DNA of 64,000 nucleotides, taken from Azorinus chamasolen. Lineage: Eukaryota; Mollusca; Bivalvia; Cardiida; Solecurtidae. A model generated the notes under the pieces. That model had not been told where the DNA came from. It made no database searches and saw nothing but the letters and a program-made list of their open reading frames with translations. The stretch spans positions 26,138,449 to 26,202,448 of the forward strand of contig OY755241.1 of NCBI GenBank assembly GCA_963576725.1, written 5' to 3'. Of the stretch, positions 1-10,500 are shown in pieces (position 1 is the stretch's first letter; each line of letters opens with the position of its first letter). Position numbers and translations under genes: made by a program.

Positions 1-435
1 TTACGAAAGATTATAAAATAATGCGCATTCAAGCTTATGTCACGCATGCCATTGGCATATAAATTCTGTGTTATAAATATAACAGAAAAATTCAGATGAT
101 GCGAGAACTGTGTAAAAAGATCCTTACAAGTTTGACTCTTATTTACATGTGTCATAAGGTCATCCAACACCATGATTCTGTGCATGGAAGAATCGCTTCC
201 CCAGGTCTCTATTTCCTCCCTCGATAAATTCTATATTAGCTAATGTTTGTTTCATTTCATCATAGAGGCTCTGATATATGCCATAGCAGTAAATTATTTT
301 TACTATAGGTTTCGTAAACATTATATCTGCTTGTTTCAACAACTTATGCGTGAAACACGTTTTTCCACTGCCAGTGGCACCAGAAATAATAATTGTAGCT
401 GGAGCAATGAATGGAGTTAAAACTGTATCACTCAT
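1..435 (-). pseudogene. Polinton packaging ATPase (FtsK/HerA, A32-like), partial
   Basis: The product would be the P-loop ATPase that pumps DNA into capsids. The start at 435 gives a short N-terminus followed by Walker A, SGATGSGKT, at residues 18-26. The frame opened at 435 breaks near 165. In another frame the domain continues to the window edge with a Walker B, VLDDLM, and a sensor-like stretch VIFITQNLY. It lies downstream of the protease and MCP genes, as in other Polintons. The C-terminus is outside the window. The family call is firm; the copy is non-functional. Confidence 0.85.
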
Positions 436-521
436 GTTTTCCTTTCACATTCGCTCTCACACACTAATCACAGATACTGTATGTTAGGGGTTTAAATAAC
501 AACTCAAGATGAAGGTATGTT

Positions 522-1028
522 TTATATTTGTTTTATTCTCATATGACATGTTTGATTATACACAGGAATATTAAATATATCATAAGGAAACATAGAAGAC
601 ATATAATGGTAAATAAATATATCATTTTCATGTATATGTGATGAAAACGTATTTATAATCTTAGTAAAAGACACGTGATGTAGTCTTTGTAGCAGAAAAA
701 ATAAACAATACAATCCACACACATCTGATGTGTTACTTTATATTTGAGTCTTTGATATTGTTACATTATTAAATGAAATACACTGAGAAAAACTTTTTGT
801 ATTTGCTTGGGGTTTCTCCATAACTATCGAAAATTCTATAACATCGCTTTTAGGAGCATAAAATGCACATCAGTGTTGTCCAGCTTTGTTAATTGGGTCT
901 GTGTTAGCAATAAATCCGGTAGGATAATTGGATATGTTAGGGACTTGATCAGCAGCAAAGACCCCTTCAATATGTCTTCGTAATGTAGGTTCACTGTTGA
1001 TGTAACGCTGTAACTCAGTGGTATTCAT
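522..1028 (-). pseudogene. Polinton maturation protease (adenain-like cysteine protease)
   Basis: This is a capsid maturation protease of the adenain/Ulp1 fold. The start at 1028 is an ATG overlapping the MCP stop (ATGA). The catalytic set can be read across frames: a His in NKAGQH (the following Trp codon is now a stop), an Asp in the FDSYGETP region in a shifted frame, and the nucleophile in DVCGLYCLFFL near 720. The C-terminal part, about 66 residues ending at 522, is still open. It sits between MCP and ATPase, the usual Polinton neighbourhood. An in-frame stop and at least two frameshifts mark it as a pseudogene. Confidence 0.8.
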
Positions 1029-2448
1029 TCTATGATGATGTGTCGTTCTTTATTGATTTCGAAGTATCCCGGAGATTCGCTGTATACAATACAGCTAATA
1101 GTTTCTGTAATGATATAAAGTTAATATGATTAGAAATGTTGGCCATTTACAATTACTTTAGCTAAACATGTCATATACATGTAAGATATCTATTATTATA
1201 TTTTATATAACTCACCAGATAATGCTGTCCCAAATTGTACATCAAGTCGTATGTTGCCTTGCTTTATCAGTGATAAGTAGTCAGCTTCAGGACATAAAGG
1301 TTCCAGTTGAAAACTAAACAGAGTACTGCCGTTGATAAAATCTTCTCTGGTTATATCATTTCCAGAATTCTGACCCCATTGACCACTGTATAGAAAGAGG
1401 CGTGTGTAAGCCCGCATTACACTTTCACCATTTGTTTTGGTGAAATCCAGTTTTAGGGGATTTCCCATTACAGGTATACCATCGGCATATAAACATGTTT
1501 TGTATTCCACAGTTCAAGAAATTAAATGGATTTTCTACATAAGCCCCGGATACTGCTTTGGATTTCAAAAAAGGAACCACCACACGATTAGGTTTCTGTC
1601 CTTGAAAAATGTTCTCCCAGTGAAAGGAGGTACTACCGTTGGCTATACTTTGTACTCTGCATTCCACCCGATTGAATGGATACTTGGCATTTGTACTTTT
1701 TAACATTTCAGTGTGACCGTAGATCAAGGCGGGGTTCATCCTGACTTTCCGAGCGAGCAGATAGATGTCTGAGATCTCGATTTTATAAGCTAGACTGGTT
1801 TCTGATGAGCATAAAGAAAAGGTAGGTGAAGTTCTATACAGTTTCAATTTAACATCGACATGGTTTAACAGATAGCGTGATAATGAAAACAGATCATGAA
1901 ACAGGTCCTTGAAGATCTAAGGTTTTAGATCCATTTATGAATGCAACTCTGTTAAACAAGCCCTTATTCGCACCTTTTCCTATGACATCATTAGGAGCAT
2001 TATTATCATCTTTGTAGAATAACTGAGAAGTGAGTTGTGACGATTTAGCATCCTGTCCATAATTTAGTAAAGTCTGAATTATAGCACGGTAGGGGTTGTA
2101 GTGGCATGTCATGATGGCTTTATTCTGAACAGTGACCTCTGTAGTGGAGAACAGTGCCTGTAAGAACATGTTCACGGGTCCAACTGTGTCTGTTGTATCT
2201 AATTCATTACCATCTGCTTGTTTCACTTTAAGTTTTACATATAACTGACATCCTTTCAGATCTATATAATCCATTGAGTTTTGTCCACTGATGGTAAACT
2301 CGATAAGACTATCCCGCCGAGACTTGGGATAAGGGTCGAATTTCCTCATAGTAAACGTCTGAAACAGCAAACTGTGTTGGTGGTAGGTCAAACAAAGCCA
2401 ATTCACTTGGCATTCCCTCGTGAAATTTTCCGCACTAGTTATTGACAT
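1025..2448 (-). pseudogene. Polinton major capsid protein (double jelly-roll, F54H12.2-like)
   Basis: It belongs to the protein family annotated in invertebrates as F54H12.2-like, which is the Polinton double jelly-roll capsid protein. Three open blocks (2448-1894, about 1847-1515 and about 1515-1211) are joined by single-base frameshifts near 1892 and 1512. Recognisable stretches are [44 protein letters not shown] and RLFLYSGQWG. A canonical intron appears to separate the last 27 or so codons: donor GTGAGT at 1215, acceptor TATCATTACAG ending at 1105. Splicing would restore the reading frame up to a stop that overlaps the protease start. The protein would be about 450 residues, close to family size. 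Confidence 0.83.
1105..1215 (-). other. Candidate spliceosomal intron in the capsid gene
   Basis: A 111-bp segment on the minus strand begins with GTGAGT and ends with a TTACAG acceptor. Unspliced, the frame stops three codons after the donor. Spliced, it continues as TALS-E-TISCIVYSE and reaches a stop that overlaps the next gene's ATG. An alternative is an unrelated insertion or decay that happens to mimic splice signals. Confidence 0.55.
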
Positions 2449-2498
2449 GATTTAAAAAATCGAAAATATCCTTTTGGTGTGTTTTCTTCCGATATGTT

Positions 2499-3809
2499 AT
2501 AGAAGTTTAGTGAGGTCCAAACTGGATTATGGTAGTGTTGTATATGGCTCTGCAAGGAAATCATACTTGCAGATGCTTGATCCAATTCATCACCAAGGTT
2601 TACGTTTAGCATTGGGTGCCTTTAGGACATCCCCTGCTAAAAGTTTATATGTTGAGGCGAATGAGCCATCACTTTACTCTCGTCGTGAAAAACTATCCAT
2701 GCAGTATACCTCTAAATTAGCTTCAAACCCATCAAATCCCGCTCATAAAAATGTTTTTAGACCTAAATATCAACGTTTATTTGAATCTAAGGAAAAGGTA
2801 ATTCCACCTTTCGGAATACGTATGAAAAACAGTTTTCAAAATAGTGATATAGATTTGTCTTTAGTTGAAAAGACTAAAGTTGAATCTATACCGCCTTGGA
2901 CTATTAAACCACCAAAAGTTATCTTTGAACTAACACGGCATAAAAAGTCTGAAACAAACTCGCTTGAATTCAGTTCTTTTTTAAATGAAATAATTTTAAG
3001 ATTTGAAGATTATGAACAAGTTTATACTGATGGTTCAAAAGATGATGAGAGAGTCGCAGCTGCATTTGTGGCTGATGACACAGAGACAAAATTTCGGCTT
3101 CCTGATAATGCCTCCATTTTTTCAGCAGAGATCAAAGCTATTGATTTAGCTCTTGATTATATTGCTGGAAAATCATATAGTAAACATAATCTTTTCGGAT
3201 TCTCTTTCTGTTTTACAATCTCTGAGTAAATGTTCTACAAAAAATGTTCTTATTAAAAAACTTGTTTTAAAATACCATGAAATGTCTAATTCAAAAGATG
3301 TAATATTTTGTTGGATACCTAGTCATTGTGGAATACATGGCAACGAGAGGGCGGACCTTGCAGCGAAGTCTGCCCTTGAATCGCCGGAATCTGATATGAG
3401 AATACCGTATTCGGATTTCAAACCACAAATTACTAGACATATTCTATATAAATGGCAGGAGTCTTGGAATGAGGAAATTCATAACAAGCTCCATGCTGTT
3501 AAACCTATTTTAGGTGAACATTTTTGTTCATGCTTGCCAATTCGGCGTGATGAGGTCGTATTGGCCAGAATAAGAATTGGACATTCTTTTTTAACTCATT
3601 CATTTTTACTGAAAGGTGAAGTTCAACCTGAATGTTTATTTTGTTTTGAGCCTTATACAATTCAGCACATTCTCATTGAATGTCCTGATTTAATTTTAAT
3701 CAGAGATAGGTTCTTTCAAGCAGATTCCCTGAGGGAACTGTTTGAGCTGGTAGAAATACCCAAAATATTTGATTTTTTAAAATCCATTAATATATATTCT
3801 AAAATTTAA
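2499..3809 (+). pseudogene. LINE ORF2 C-terminal part: RT thumb and RNase H
   Basis: This is the C-terminal half of a non-LTR retrotransposon polyprotein of the Jockey/I-group type with an RNase HI domain. The thumb motif RSLVRSKLDYGSVVYGS comes first, then the RNase H active-site stretches VYTDGSKDD, SAEIKAIDLAL, a broken FSDSLSVLQSL and SHCGIHGNERADLAAKSAL. A CCHC-like segment, PECLFCFEPYTIQHILIEC, follows. A 2-bp deletion near 3188, seen by comparison with the intact copy at 51074, shifts the frame and splits the ORF. Confidence 0.9.
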
Positions 3810-3989
3810 AAGGTATATGTCGATTATGTTTTGTCCTTATTTTATTTACAATCCTGTTGATCGGGACTGACATTTACATAATCTAGTGAGATTGTCTTTA
3901 TTTGATTTCATCATATAGTTTTATTTACATTATTTATTCGGCTCTATATGACCATCAGTGTCGATGGGCCGTAAAACACCATTCATTCA
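2499..3989 (+). mobile_element. 5'-truncated LINE, ATTC-tail family, inside the Polinton
   Basis: The insertion is flanked by a 12-bp target-site duplication, TTCCGATATGTT, at 2487-2498 and 3990-4001. The element starts in the reverse transcriptase thumb region and runs through the RNase H domain. It ends with a conserved 3' UTR (GATGGGCCGTAAAACACC) and an (ATTC)n tail. Orientation is opposite to the Polinton genes. At least seven related 3' ends lie elsewhere in the window. Confidence 0.92.
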
Positions 3990-4381
3990 TTCCGATATGT
4001 TTTCCTTTTGCTAGATCTATTATGTCTCACTTTCTTCTTTAGTGTTCTATTTCTATGAATTGTTGCAGTCCTATTTTTCGCTGATATACGCTTACTTAAT
4101 TTAGCTTTTTGTGTTTTTTTTTTCTAGTCTGTCTCTTCCGGCGTTTCGTAGATGAGTGAAGCTGTGACATAACATGAGTAGGGTTTATATCCCCCCGTTT
4201 CAATTCGGATTTAGCCATTTCTACGGTTTGCTCAGCCGGAGTCACTGATTTCACACTCATTGGTGGTGATGTACTATGGTCGTTAATACTCTGATCAATG
4301 GATAGAAATTTACAATTTCCGAACTGTGTTTTTTTGTTTTTAAAGAAATTTATCCAACGCTTTGCATCAGGAATATATAAT

Positions 4382-4814
4382 TTAGACCGATCCATAATTC
4401 ATATAAAATGATAGGCGTATTAATTCTAATGTGATCGTCACAGGTGATTCAAGAAAAGTGGCAGGTTGTCCGTCATCATTCATATATACTTCGAATTCTT
4501 GAATTTCAGTTGTTTTGAGTGGAAGATAAATTGGTTTATCCAACACATATCTCCATTCTTTACACATGGCTCTACGAACAGGTCGTTCTTGTCCACGGAA
4601 TATGCTTTCTTTACATAGATTAGAAGTTACAATAAGTATCAGTTAAGTCCTTTTTCTGTCTAGATTTAATTGTGGCACTAAATTCAATTAATGCAACTTT
4701 CCATAATCCTTCAAGCGATAATGGAAGGTCTAAATGAACTCGAAATTTGTAAGCTGTGTTATCAGGAAAGTAATTGTTGCTATCATCACTTTTGATATAG
4801 AGGTAGCGATTCAT
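4382..4814 (-). pseudogene. Polinton penton-like (minor capsid) protein
   Basis: The start at 4814 overlaps the integrase stop (ATGA). The N-terminal block (MNRYLYIKSDDSNNYFPDN) shifts frame near 4630. The second block ends at 4382 with PIYLPLKTTEIQEFEVYMND and a TITLELIR strand. That pattern of a 'Y.PL, I..IEV, D.G..., VT.TL..R' C-terminus resembles Polinton minor capsid single jelly-roll proteins. Identification rests on this pattern plus the position between integrase and the basic protein. One frameshift inactivates it. Confidence 0.6.
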
Positions 4815-5916
4815 GACTGAACCTCTTTTACGTCTTCAGCGTTTACCCAAGAATTAAATTTATTACTATAATCTAACCATTTTATAAGATACTGCATTTT
4901 CCTATTCCTTTCCTTTTTTGTAATATTTTTTCTATAAACCACAAACTCTCTTCAGACTTGTCAACCTTTTGTAGCTCGGAATTATAGAAAGCCCCTGTAA
5001 TTGGTTCCTTTTTTAGATCTATTATGGTATACATTGGAATGCCTTGTTTCATGAATCGAGTTTTAATTTTAAACACTTCCGAGGTATATTGTTGTTCATA
5101 GGCTCGACGAAATGGATGTTTTAAAAAACTTAAACGTACGAAATCCCCTTGTTTAAACTTGAAGGTAGGTGGGCTTTTTAGAGGTTTTGATTTTTTAGGA
5201 GCTATTCCATTTAAACTTGAATGTGGTGAGGCATTGTAATTATTCACACCAGTTTGTAATTCATCAATATAACGATGATTTCTAAGATGACGCATCATGC
5301 GATATAGCATGACCCTTATTGTTCTCTGAACACGTTCGACATAGTTTGCTTTGGGTGCGTTTTGAGTTGTTAAATATTACACATGCTGTTCTTTCATGTA
5401 CTGCTTCACCCACCTATTATTGAACTCTGATCCCTTGTCACTGCGTAATTTAATTGGTTTTCTTTCTTGAAAAATTTGTTTCAAGGCAAACAAGACAGAT
5501 TTAGCTGTTTTGCCTTTTTTAGGTTTCACCCATAAATATCTTGAGAATATATCAATCAAAAAACGAACTCCCATCATTTTCTTTTGACAGGTTAGCCACT
5601 AACATCAGATCAGATCTGCATCGAACTGTTCATCAATTGAAGAAACTCACCTGTGGCATCTTGATTTTTCGACGTACCTGTTTGGAGGTGGCATAGCTAT
5701 CCTGTTTGTTTAACCATTGTGTAATATAATGCAGACTAAATACACCTGGAAATTTATGACGTAGCACTTGATATAACTTTTTGGGTCCTCTATAGGAGGC
5801 CTTATCAGTTCACCTGATTCCAGTTTGTACTGCAACAGCAGAGTTGTTGTAGGCCACAACAACAATTTCTCGGAGCATTCCATTTTCTTGCCAGAACTAA
5901 ACCGTCTAGTTGACAT
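4811..5916 (-). pseudogene. Polinton retroviral-type integrase with chromodomain
   Basis: This is the DDE recombinase that inserts the element. From N- to C-terminus: a zinc-binding-like N-terminal segment with WLNKQDSYATSKQVRRKIK in a shifted frame; catalytic residues in QFDAD (shifted frame), LRSDKGSEF and YVERVQRT; a basic C-terminal block, FKQGDFVRLSFLKHPFRRAY; and a terminal chromodomain, YLIKWLDYSNKFNSWV, ending at the stop that overlaps the next gene. At least three frameshifts and stops interrupt it (about 5785, 5620 and 5375). The start at 5916 is the first ATG of the N-terminal block. Confidence 0.85.
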
Positions 5917-6135
5917 GCCGTCTCTTAGTTATTTTGACCAGGAAAACACATTAATGGAATTCCTAGTCAAAGCTTTACCCATCCAAGGACGAGGAGCCTT
6001 CTCAGTCGATAAAATGTCAGTGGCTTCAGTGAAAAGGAAGCAAACAAATTAGCAAAACACTTTATGCTCAGGAAAATATTTCTGTTGTGACAGTGTCCAG
6101 TGCAAATCAAACTAGTCAGAACTATATACTGTTTT
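5917..6135. other. Probable Polinton terminal region, no gene
   Basis: This lies between the integrase start and the first Helentron-like element. No coding pattern is convincing and no terminal inverted repeat could be confirmed because the other Polinton end is outside the window. Confidence 0.3.
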
Positions 6136-6606
6136 TAGCTCACCAGAGCACAAAGTGCTCAGGGTGAGCTTTTGTGATCGCCTGTTGTCCGTCGGCGTGT
6201 GTCGTCAACATTTTGAACCTTTAAAAATCTTCTCTGAATCTACAAGGATCTCAACTTTCATCTTTGGCACATAGCATCATATTCAGGTCCTCTACAAAAG
6301 TTGTTATATAAATTATGGCCCTGGGGTCAAAATTGGCCCTGCCACAGGGATGGGCAGTTTTCAATAGAAACATATTGAGAAAACTTTGAAAATCTTCTCT
6401 GAAACTGGAAGGTTAGTCTCAGCTTTCATATTTGGCACATAACATCATGTTCAGGTCCCCTACAAGTTTTTCTAAATTATTCCCCAGGGATCAAAATTGG
6501 CCCGCCCCAGGGCCGGCTAGTTTTCTATAGAAACATATAGTGAAAACTTTGAAATCTTCTCCTCTGGTTGTCTGGTGAGCGCTTCAGGGCCAATCTGGCC
6601 CTCTTG
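6136..6606 (+). mobile_element. Short Helentron-like non-autonomous element (pearl type)
   Basis: The 5' end is an imperfect hairpin built from AGCTCACC / AGAGCAC / GTGCTC / GGTGAGCT. It is followed by a GTCCGTCGGCGTG-like GC-rich stretch and two core units of about 160 bp. The 3' end has a subterminal inverted copy of the hairpin arm (GGTGAGC), a small hairpin (GGGCCAATCTGGCCC) and CTCTTGT. This is the smallest complete copy in the window. Confidence 0.75.
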
Positions 6607-7805
6607 TTTATACATTAACTTATTGTCTATGCTATGCATGCATTTGTTGTGTTGCCTGTGTATATCATGCCATGCACTTGCAAAGTACTGCCCTCAGTAT
6701 AGGTACTGCCCTCAGTATAGTGATTCATATAACTATTCATTTCATTTGAGAATCATGTTACTTTCCCAACCTTATGTCAACTTCGTTTGACAAATAACTG
6801 AGTCTCAAAATCAGAATGCATCGTCATCTACCACTATCTGTATGTTGTTGTCAAATGTTCTATTTTACCTTTGTGCTTATACAAAAATTGTGTTGACACA
6901 TGTACAGGACATTTCCATTTCTATACTGTTGTGCATGCAACAACTGTATCTTCGCATTCTTAAAGGCAATAAAAAGCCACATTTTTACATATTTGTGTAT
7001 ATCATGCCAGGCACTTGCAAATTACTGCCCCCAGTAAAGTGATTCATATAACTATTCATTTCATTTGAGAAACGTGTTACTTTCCCAACCTTATGTCAAC
7101 TTCGTTGGACAAATAACTGAGTCTCAAAATCAGAATGCATCGTCATCTGTACCACTATCTGTATGTTGTTGTCAAATGTTCTATTTTACCTTTGTGCTTA
7201 TATAAAAATTGTTTTGACACATATGCAGGACATTTCCATTTCTAAACTGCTGTGCATGCAACAACTATATGGTGTTGCTACCATTGGTTACAAGAAACTT
7301 GCAGCCAGGCTGACTATCGACTCCAAATGTGTTATGTTTCATCACAAATGCTGTATTGTTTTACCGCACATGCTAACTAAAAACATGTTCACCATGGCAT
7401 ACTTAATTGGAGATAGACCAAGTGACCTTAGTTTACACTGTTTGTACTGACTTACGTTTTGTTGTACAGCAGGGTTTGTCATATACTGTATACAGTTCAT
7501 GTTTTGCATTTGACCCTTTCCCTTACAGACGCTGCTTTTTACATGTAACATATTCCTTCACTGAAGAAAAGAGTTCACATTAATACACATGAAAATATAC
7601 CATATGAAATACTTCCTATATCGTAGCAGGCAGTAGCATACAGCAGGTTAAAAGTAAAGCAGAATGCTCCATAAGACGTGTCCTTTACTTTAAATCTGCT
7701 TGAGGTATTCACCTGTCTACATAACTACTAACAGGCTATTGGGTAAAGGGTTTAGTGTAACACGGTGCAACTGTCTTCACATTCTTAAAGGCAATAAAAA
7801 GCCAC
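6607..7805. repeat. Direct duplication of a ~330-bp unit, third partial copy
   Basis: A unit starting near GTGTATATCATGCCA occurs at about 6660-6990 and again from about 6994 to 7268, with few differences. The end of the unit, CATTCTTAAAGGCAATAAAA, recurs at about 7779-7805, just upstream of the reverse transcriptase frame. So 7269-7775 looks like an insertion into the second copy. No coding capacity is credible. Confidence 0.6.
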
Positions 7806-8720
7806 ATGTTTTCAGAAGTTGAACATTACACAATGTGGACTTGCCTTGATGTTTGTAGATCTCTTACCTTTCTTTTAGATAATATATTTGTGCGTTATGG
7901 AGATACCATATATCGTCAAGTTGTTGGTATACCCATGGGTACAAATTGTGCCCCTCTTGTTGCAGATTTGTTTTTGTATTGCTACGAGAGGGATTTTATG
8001 CTTAGCTTAAAACCTGATACACAGACCGATATTGTTAATGCTTTTAATAAAACTTCAAGGTATTTAGACGATATTTTGAATTTAGATAATCCTTATTTTG
8101 ATACTATGGTTTCTTCAATCTACTCAAAAGAACTGTCTTTAAACAAAGCTAATCAATCTGACATTAATGCTTCATTTTTAGATTTGAATCTTTCAATTAC
8201 AAATATTAAAGTTTCGTCCAAAGTATACGATAAAAGACAAGATTTTAATTTTAAAATTGTTAATTATCTTTTTCTAGATGGGGATGTGCCACGTTCTACA
8301 TCTTATGGTGTTTATATTTCTCAACTTATTAGGTTTGCCCGAACCTGTTCTTTGCTTGAAGATTTTAACAGACGTAATTTAGTTATAACTGATAAGCTTC
8401 TTAAGCAAGGTTACAGATATCACAAACTTCGGAAAACCTTTTCTAAATTTTATTATCGAAATTAACCTTTCATTAGTAAATATAATTGCAATCTACGGAC
8501 GTTACTGCGACAAAGCATTTCTCAACCAGAATTTTATGGGGATGTTATCTACAAACTTAGGAAAATTCGGGGTCATATCCATTTTCATGATTTGTTTATA
8601 AAACGCATTAAAATTTTTAAAAAGAAAGGTTATGATCCTATTATATTGCAACACACTGCATGTTTGGTTATCGATCCTTTTACAGTCGGTAGCTACGCTT
8701 CCCTCTTTGCTTGCGCGATG
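7806..8720 (+). pseudogene. Reverse transcriptase of an unassigned retroelement
   Basis: A 219-residue frame (7806-8465) contains an RT core: a QVVGIPMGTNCAPLVADLFL block, then the catalytic-type RYLDDIL, then LYxKRQDFNF-like and GVYISQLIRFARTC motifs in the thumb region. After the stop at 8463 a further 80 or so residues stay readable in another frame (EFYGDVIYKLRKIRG, HTACLVIDPFTVGS). No GIY-YIG endonuclease is visible and no LTRs flank it. It resembles the large animal IPMG/YxDD RT family of uncertain class, possibly Penelope-like. The N-terminal RT fingers are missing or upstream in another frame. Confidence 0.65.
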
Positions 8721-9304
8721 ACAGGCCGAGGGTAGTACTCTATGATGGTATACTCTTAAACTTGGATACAGGAGGAGCTTACCAGACTCATGTATTATTT
8801 TTTCCCTGTCGTGCCCTTAACGGCTTACCTGCAGGTGCTCTGACTTCAGCAAAGCCATTGAGTACATATTTGACGGATTGTCACAGTTATTATGCTATGT
8901 TTTACATGTTGTCCTGTGTTCACCGTCGTCTATGTTGTGGGTAAGTCCAGCGGGGATACCTTTATTTACAATATTTGTAAAGCTAGGGTGACTTTGAGAG
9001 AAGTGTGAGGTAAGGACGTCCGTAAACCGGTTTAAACCCCCAGTGGTGTTTTTGCTGCTGACCGTGCCAAGGCGGTACTCTCTTTGTCACCCTTCCTTTT
9101 GTTTGCCTTGCGTCTTTGTGCTTGTGGTTTGTTCATGTTGTGGAACGTTTGTCCCTGTTTCTTGTGTGTCTTTTGGTGTTTTCTGTGTTCATTTCGTATG
9201 TGTGTGTGGGTGTGTGTGTGGGTGTCATGCTGTCTATCGGTGTTTTGGTGGTGGTTGCGTCTTGCATGTGGCGTTGCCTGCTTTACTTTACTACTTTTCC
9301 ATTT
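8600..9304 (+). mobile_element. 3' module of the same retroelement (copy 1)
   Basis: From TTATGATCCTATTATATTGC to CTACTTTTCCA this segment is nearly identical, in reverse complement, to 29161-29868. It includes the AAACCGGTTTAAAC palindrome-like motif, CCAAGGCGGTAC and a GT-rich tract. Related diverged modules lie at 34893-35012, 35822-36313 and 43958-44460. The short open frames in the GT-rich tract are low-complexity artefacts. Confidence 0.7.
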
Positions 9305-9561
9305 ATATATCATGCTAACTCTCAAGTACAGTGATTCTCATTCCATTACAAAGTCCATTTCTCATGCAATACTTATGCATTTTGCCACAAAAGATGCATA
9401 GTGCAGTTATTTGGATCTGTAAGTTGAATGAGTCTCTCAAACTAGTGACGATTTAATACCGCTCAACTGAAATGCACACGCGGTCTTTATCAGAGATGGC
9501 AAGTTAGTGCATGTCTCGTGCATTAATTATTGGATGTTTAAGAAAGGTGACATAAATGTGC
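9305..9561. other. Unannotated spacer
   Basis: No repeat, gene or structured motif is recognised between the retroelement 3' end and the reversed LINE tail. Confidence 0.3.
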
Positions 9562-10500
9562 TCATAAGAGTGAATGAGTTGGGTTTTACGGCACCGCGAC
9601 ACAAGTAGGTCATATAGCGCCAATGACGAAAATTATGATGAAACGATGAAAATCAATAAAAAATCTCGATCAACGAGTATGTAAATCATTAAAATATACG
9701 AAGATGAAAATGTAGAAAGGAATACAGAAATAAAATAATAATAATAATAGAACTGGTTAAACAGATTTATATTTTAGAATAAAGACCAGTCTCTTTCAAA
9801 AACGAAATTATATTCTCGTACGGAACTGTATTAAATAACTGTTGCATAGAATCAACAGAAAAGTATTTATGTCTTATTATAGAAAGGTCAATACATTCAA
9901 TCAAAAAATGTTTTACTGTGTATGGTTCTTGACAGAAGACACATTCTGGTTGAATTTCGCGCTTTAGTAAATAGGAGTGAGTAATATGAGAGTGTCCGAT
10001 GCGACAGCGAGCTAGGACCACCTCATCTCTTCGAACAGCTCTATAATTTAAAAGAGAATCACCAATGGTTGGTTTGATGGCATGAAGTTTATTGTTAACA
10101 TTGCTGTCCCAGGAAACCTGCCATTTGGAACATGTATGCAGTTTAATCAATGGTTTAAAATCTGTATATGGTATTTTGAAAACTGCCTCATTCAGATTCA
10201 GGGATGACTTGGCCGTTTTATCTGCCTCTTCATTTCCCCGAATTCCAACATGACTAGGTAGCCAACAGAAAACAATATTGTTTGACAGAGATAATTTATG
10301 GTGTTTAAGAAGAATTTGCTGAACTAATGGGTTATTCATATTTCTGTTGTTCAACGCTTGAAGAACAGAGAGCGAGTCTGAAAAAAATATATCAGGGTTC
10401 ATACAGACTTTTGACAATCGAATTCCATGATATTTCCCTGATTTTTCCATGACAAAAACATTTTTTCCATGATATATAATATGCGCCTCCAGCAATGATT
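9562..10500 (-). mobile_element. 5'-truncated LINE, second family (ACTC tail)
   Basis: On the minus strand the element ends in GCCGTAAAACCCAACTCA plus a short ACTC-like tail (seen on plus as GTGAATGAGTTGGGTTTTAC). The 3' UTR contains TCGTTGATCGAG and TCGTCATTGGCGC. It is distinct from but parallel to the ATTC-tail family. Other copies of this tail lie at 24020-24098, 33520-33688, 42771-42838, 46009-46183 and 59625-60019. Confidence 0.85.
9767..10495 (-). pseudogene. LINE RNase H domain, second family
   Basis: The 242-residue frame contains FFSDSLSVLQAL, CWLPSHVGIRGNEEADKTAK, RRDEVVLARCRIGHSHITHS and a CX2C segment PECVFCQEPYTVKHFLIEC. These match the same domain order as the ATTC family at roughly half identity by eye. 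The first 35 or so residues (around FVMEKSGKYHGIRL) do not fit the RNase H fold and look like an inserted or rearranged piece, so the true RNase H start is missing. Confidence 0.82.

Larger units (their letters stand above)
2435..4395 (-). pseudogene. Polinton small basic protein (virion core type), split by a LINE
   Basis: The start at 4395 lies inside the 3' end of the penton-like gene. The first 85 or so residues include a PPMSVKSVTPAEQ linker, followed by Lys/Arg-rich runs (KRRKRQTRKKK). One frameshift occurs in an A-rich run near 4110. The basic frame then runs into the LINE at 3989, and across the element the host frame resumes and stops at 2435, overlapping the MCP start at 2448. High basicity and position suggest a DNA-binding or core-type virion protein, but no specific homologue is claimed. 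Confidence 0.55.
1..5916 (-). mobile_element. Polinton/Maverick DNA transposon, decayed, cut by the left window edge
   Basis: Read on the minus strand, the order is integrase, penton-like protein, basic protein, major capsid protein, adenain-like protease and packaging ATPase. This set is diagnostic of Polintons/adintoviruses. Genes are packed with ATGA-type stop/start overlaps at about 4811-4814 and 1025-1028. Almost every frame has frameshifts, so the copy is dead. The 2499-3989 LINE is a later insertion. The element continues beyond position 1. Terminal inverted repeats and a protein-primed polymerase gene were not seen; the polymerase may lie outside the window. Confidence 0.88.

Noticed and set aside
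5825..6052. Plus-strand 75-residue frame at the Polinton edge
   Set aside because: It overlaps the integrase N-terminus in antisense and shows no domain.
9032..9401. Several overlapping open frames, Cys/Val-rich on one strand and His/Thr-rich on the other, here and at 29111-29432
   Set aside because: They are translations of a GT/CA-rich low-complexity tract in a retroelement 3' module; codon content follows the dinucleotide repeat.
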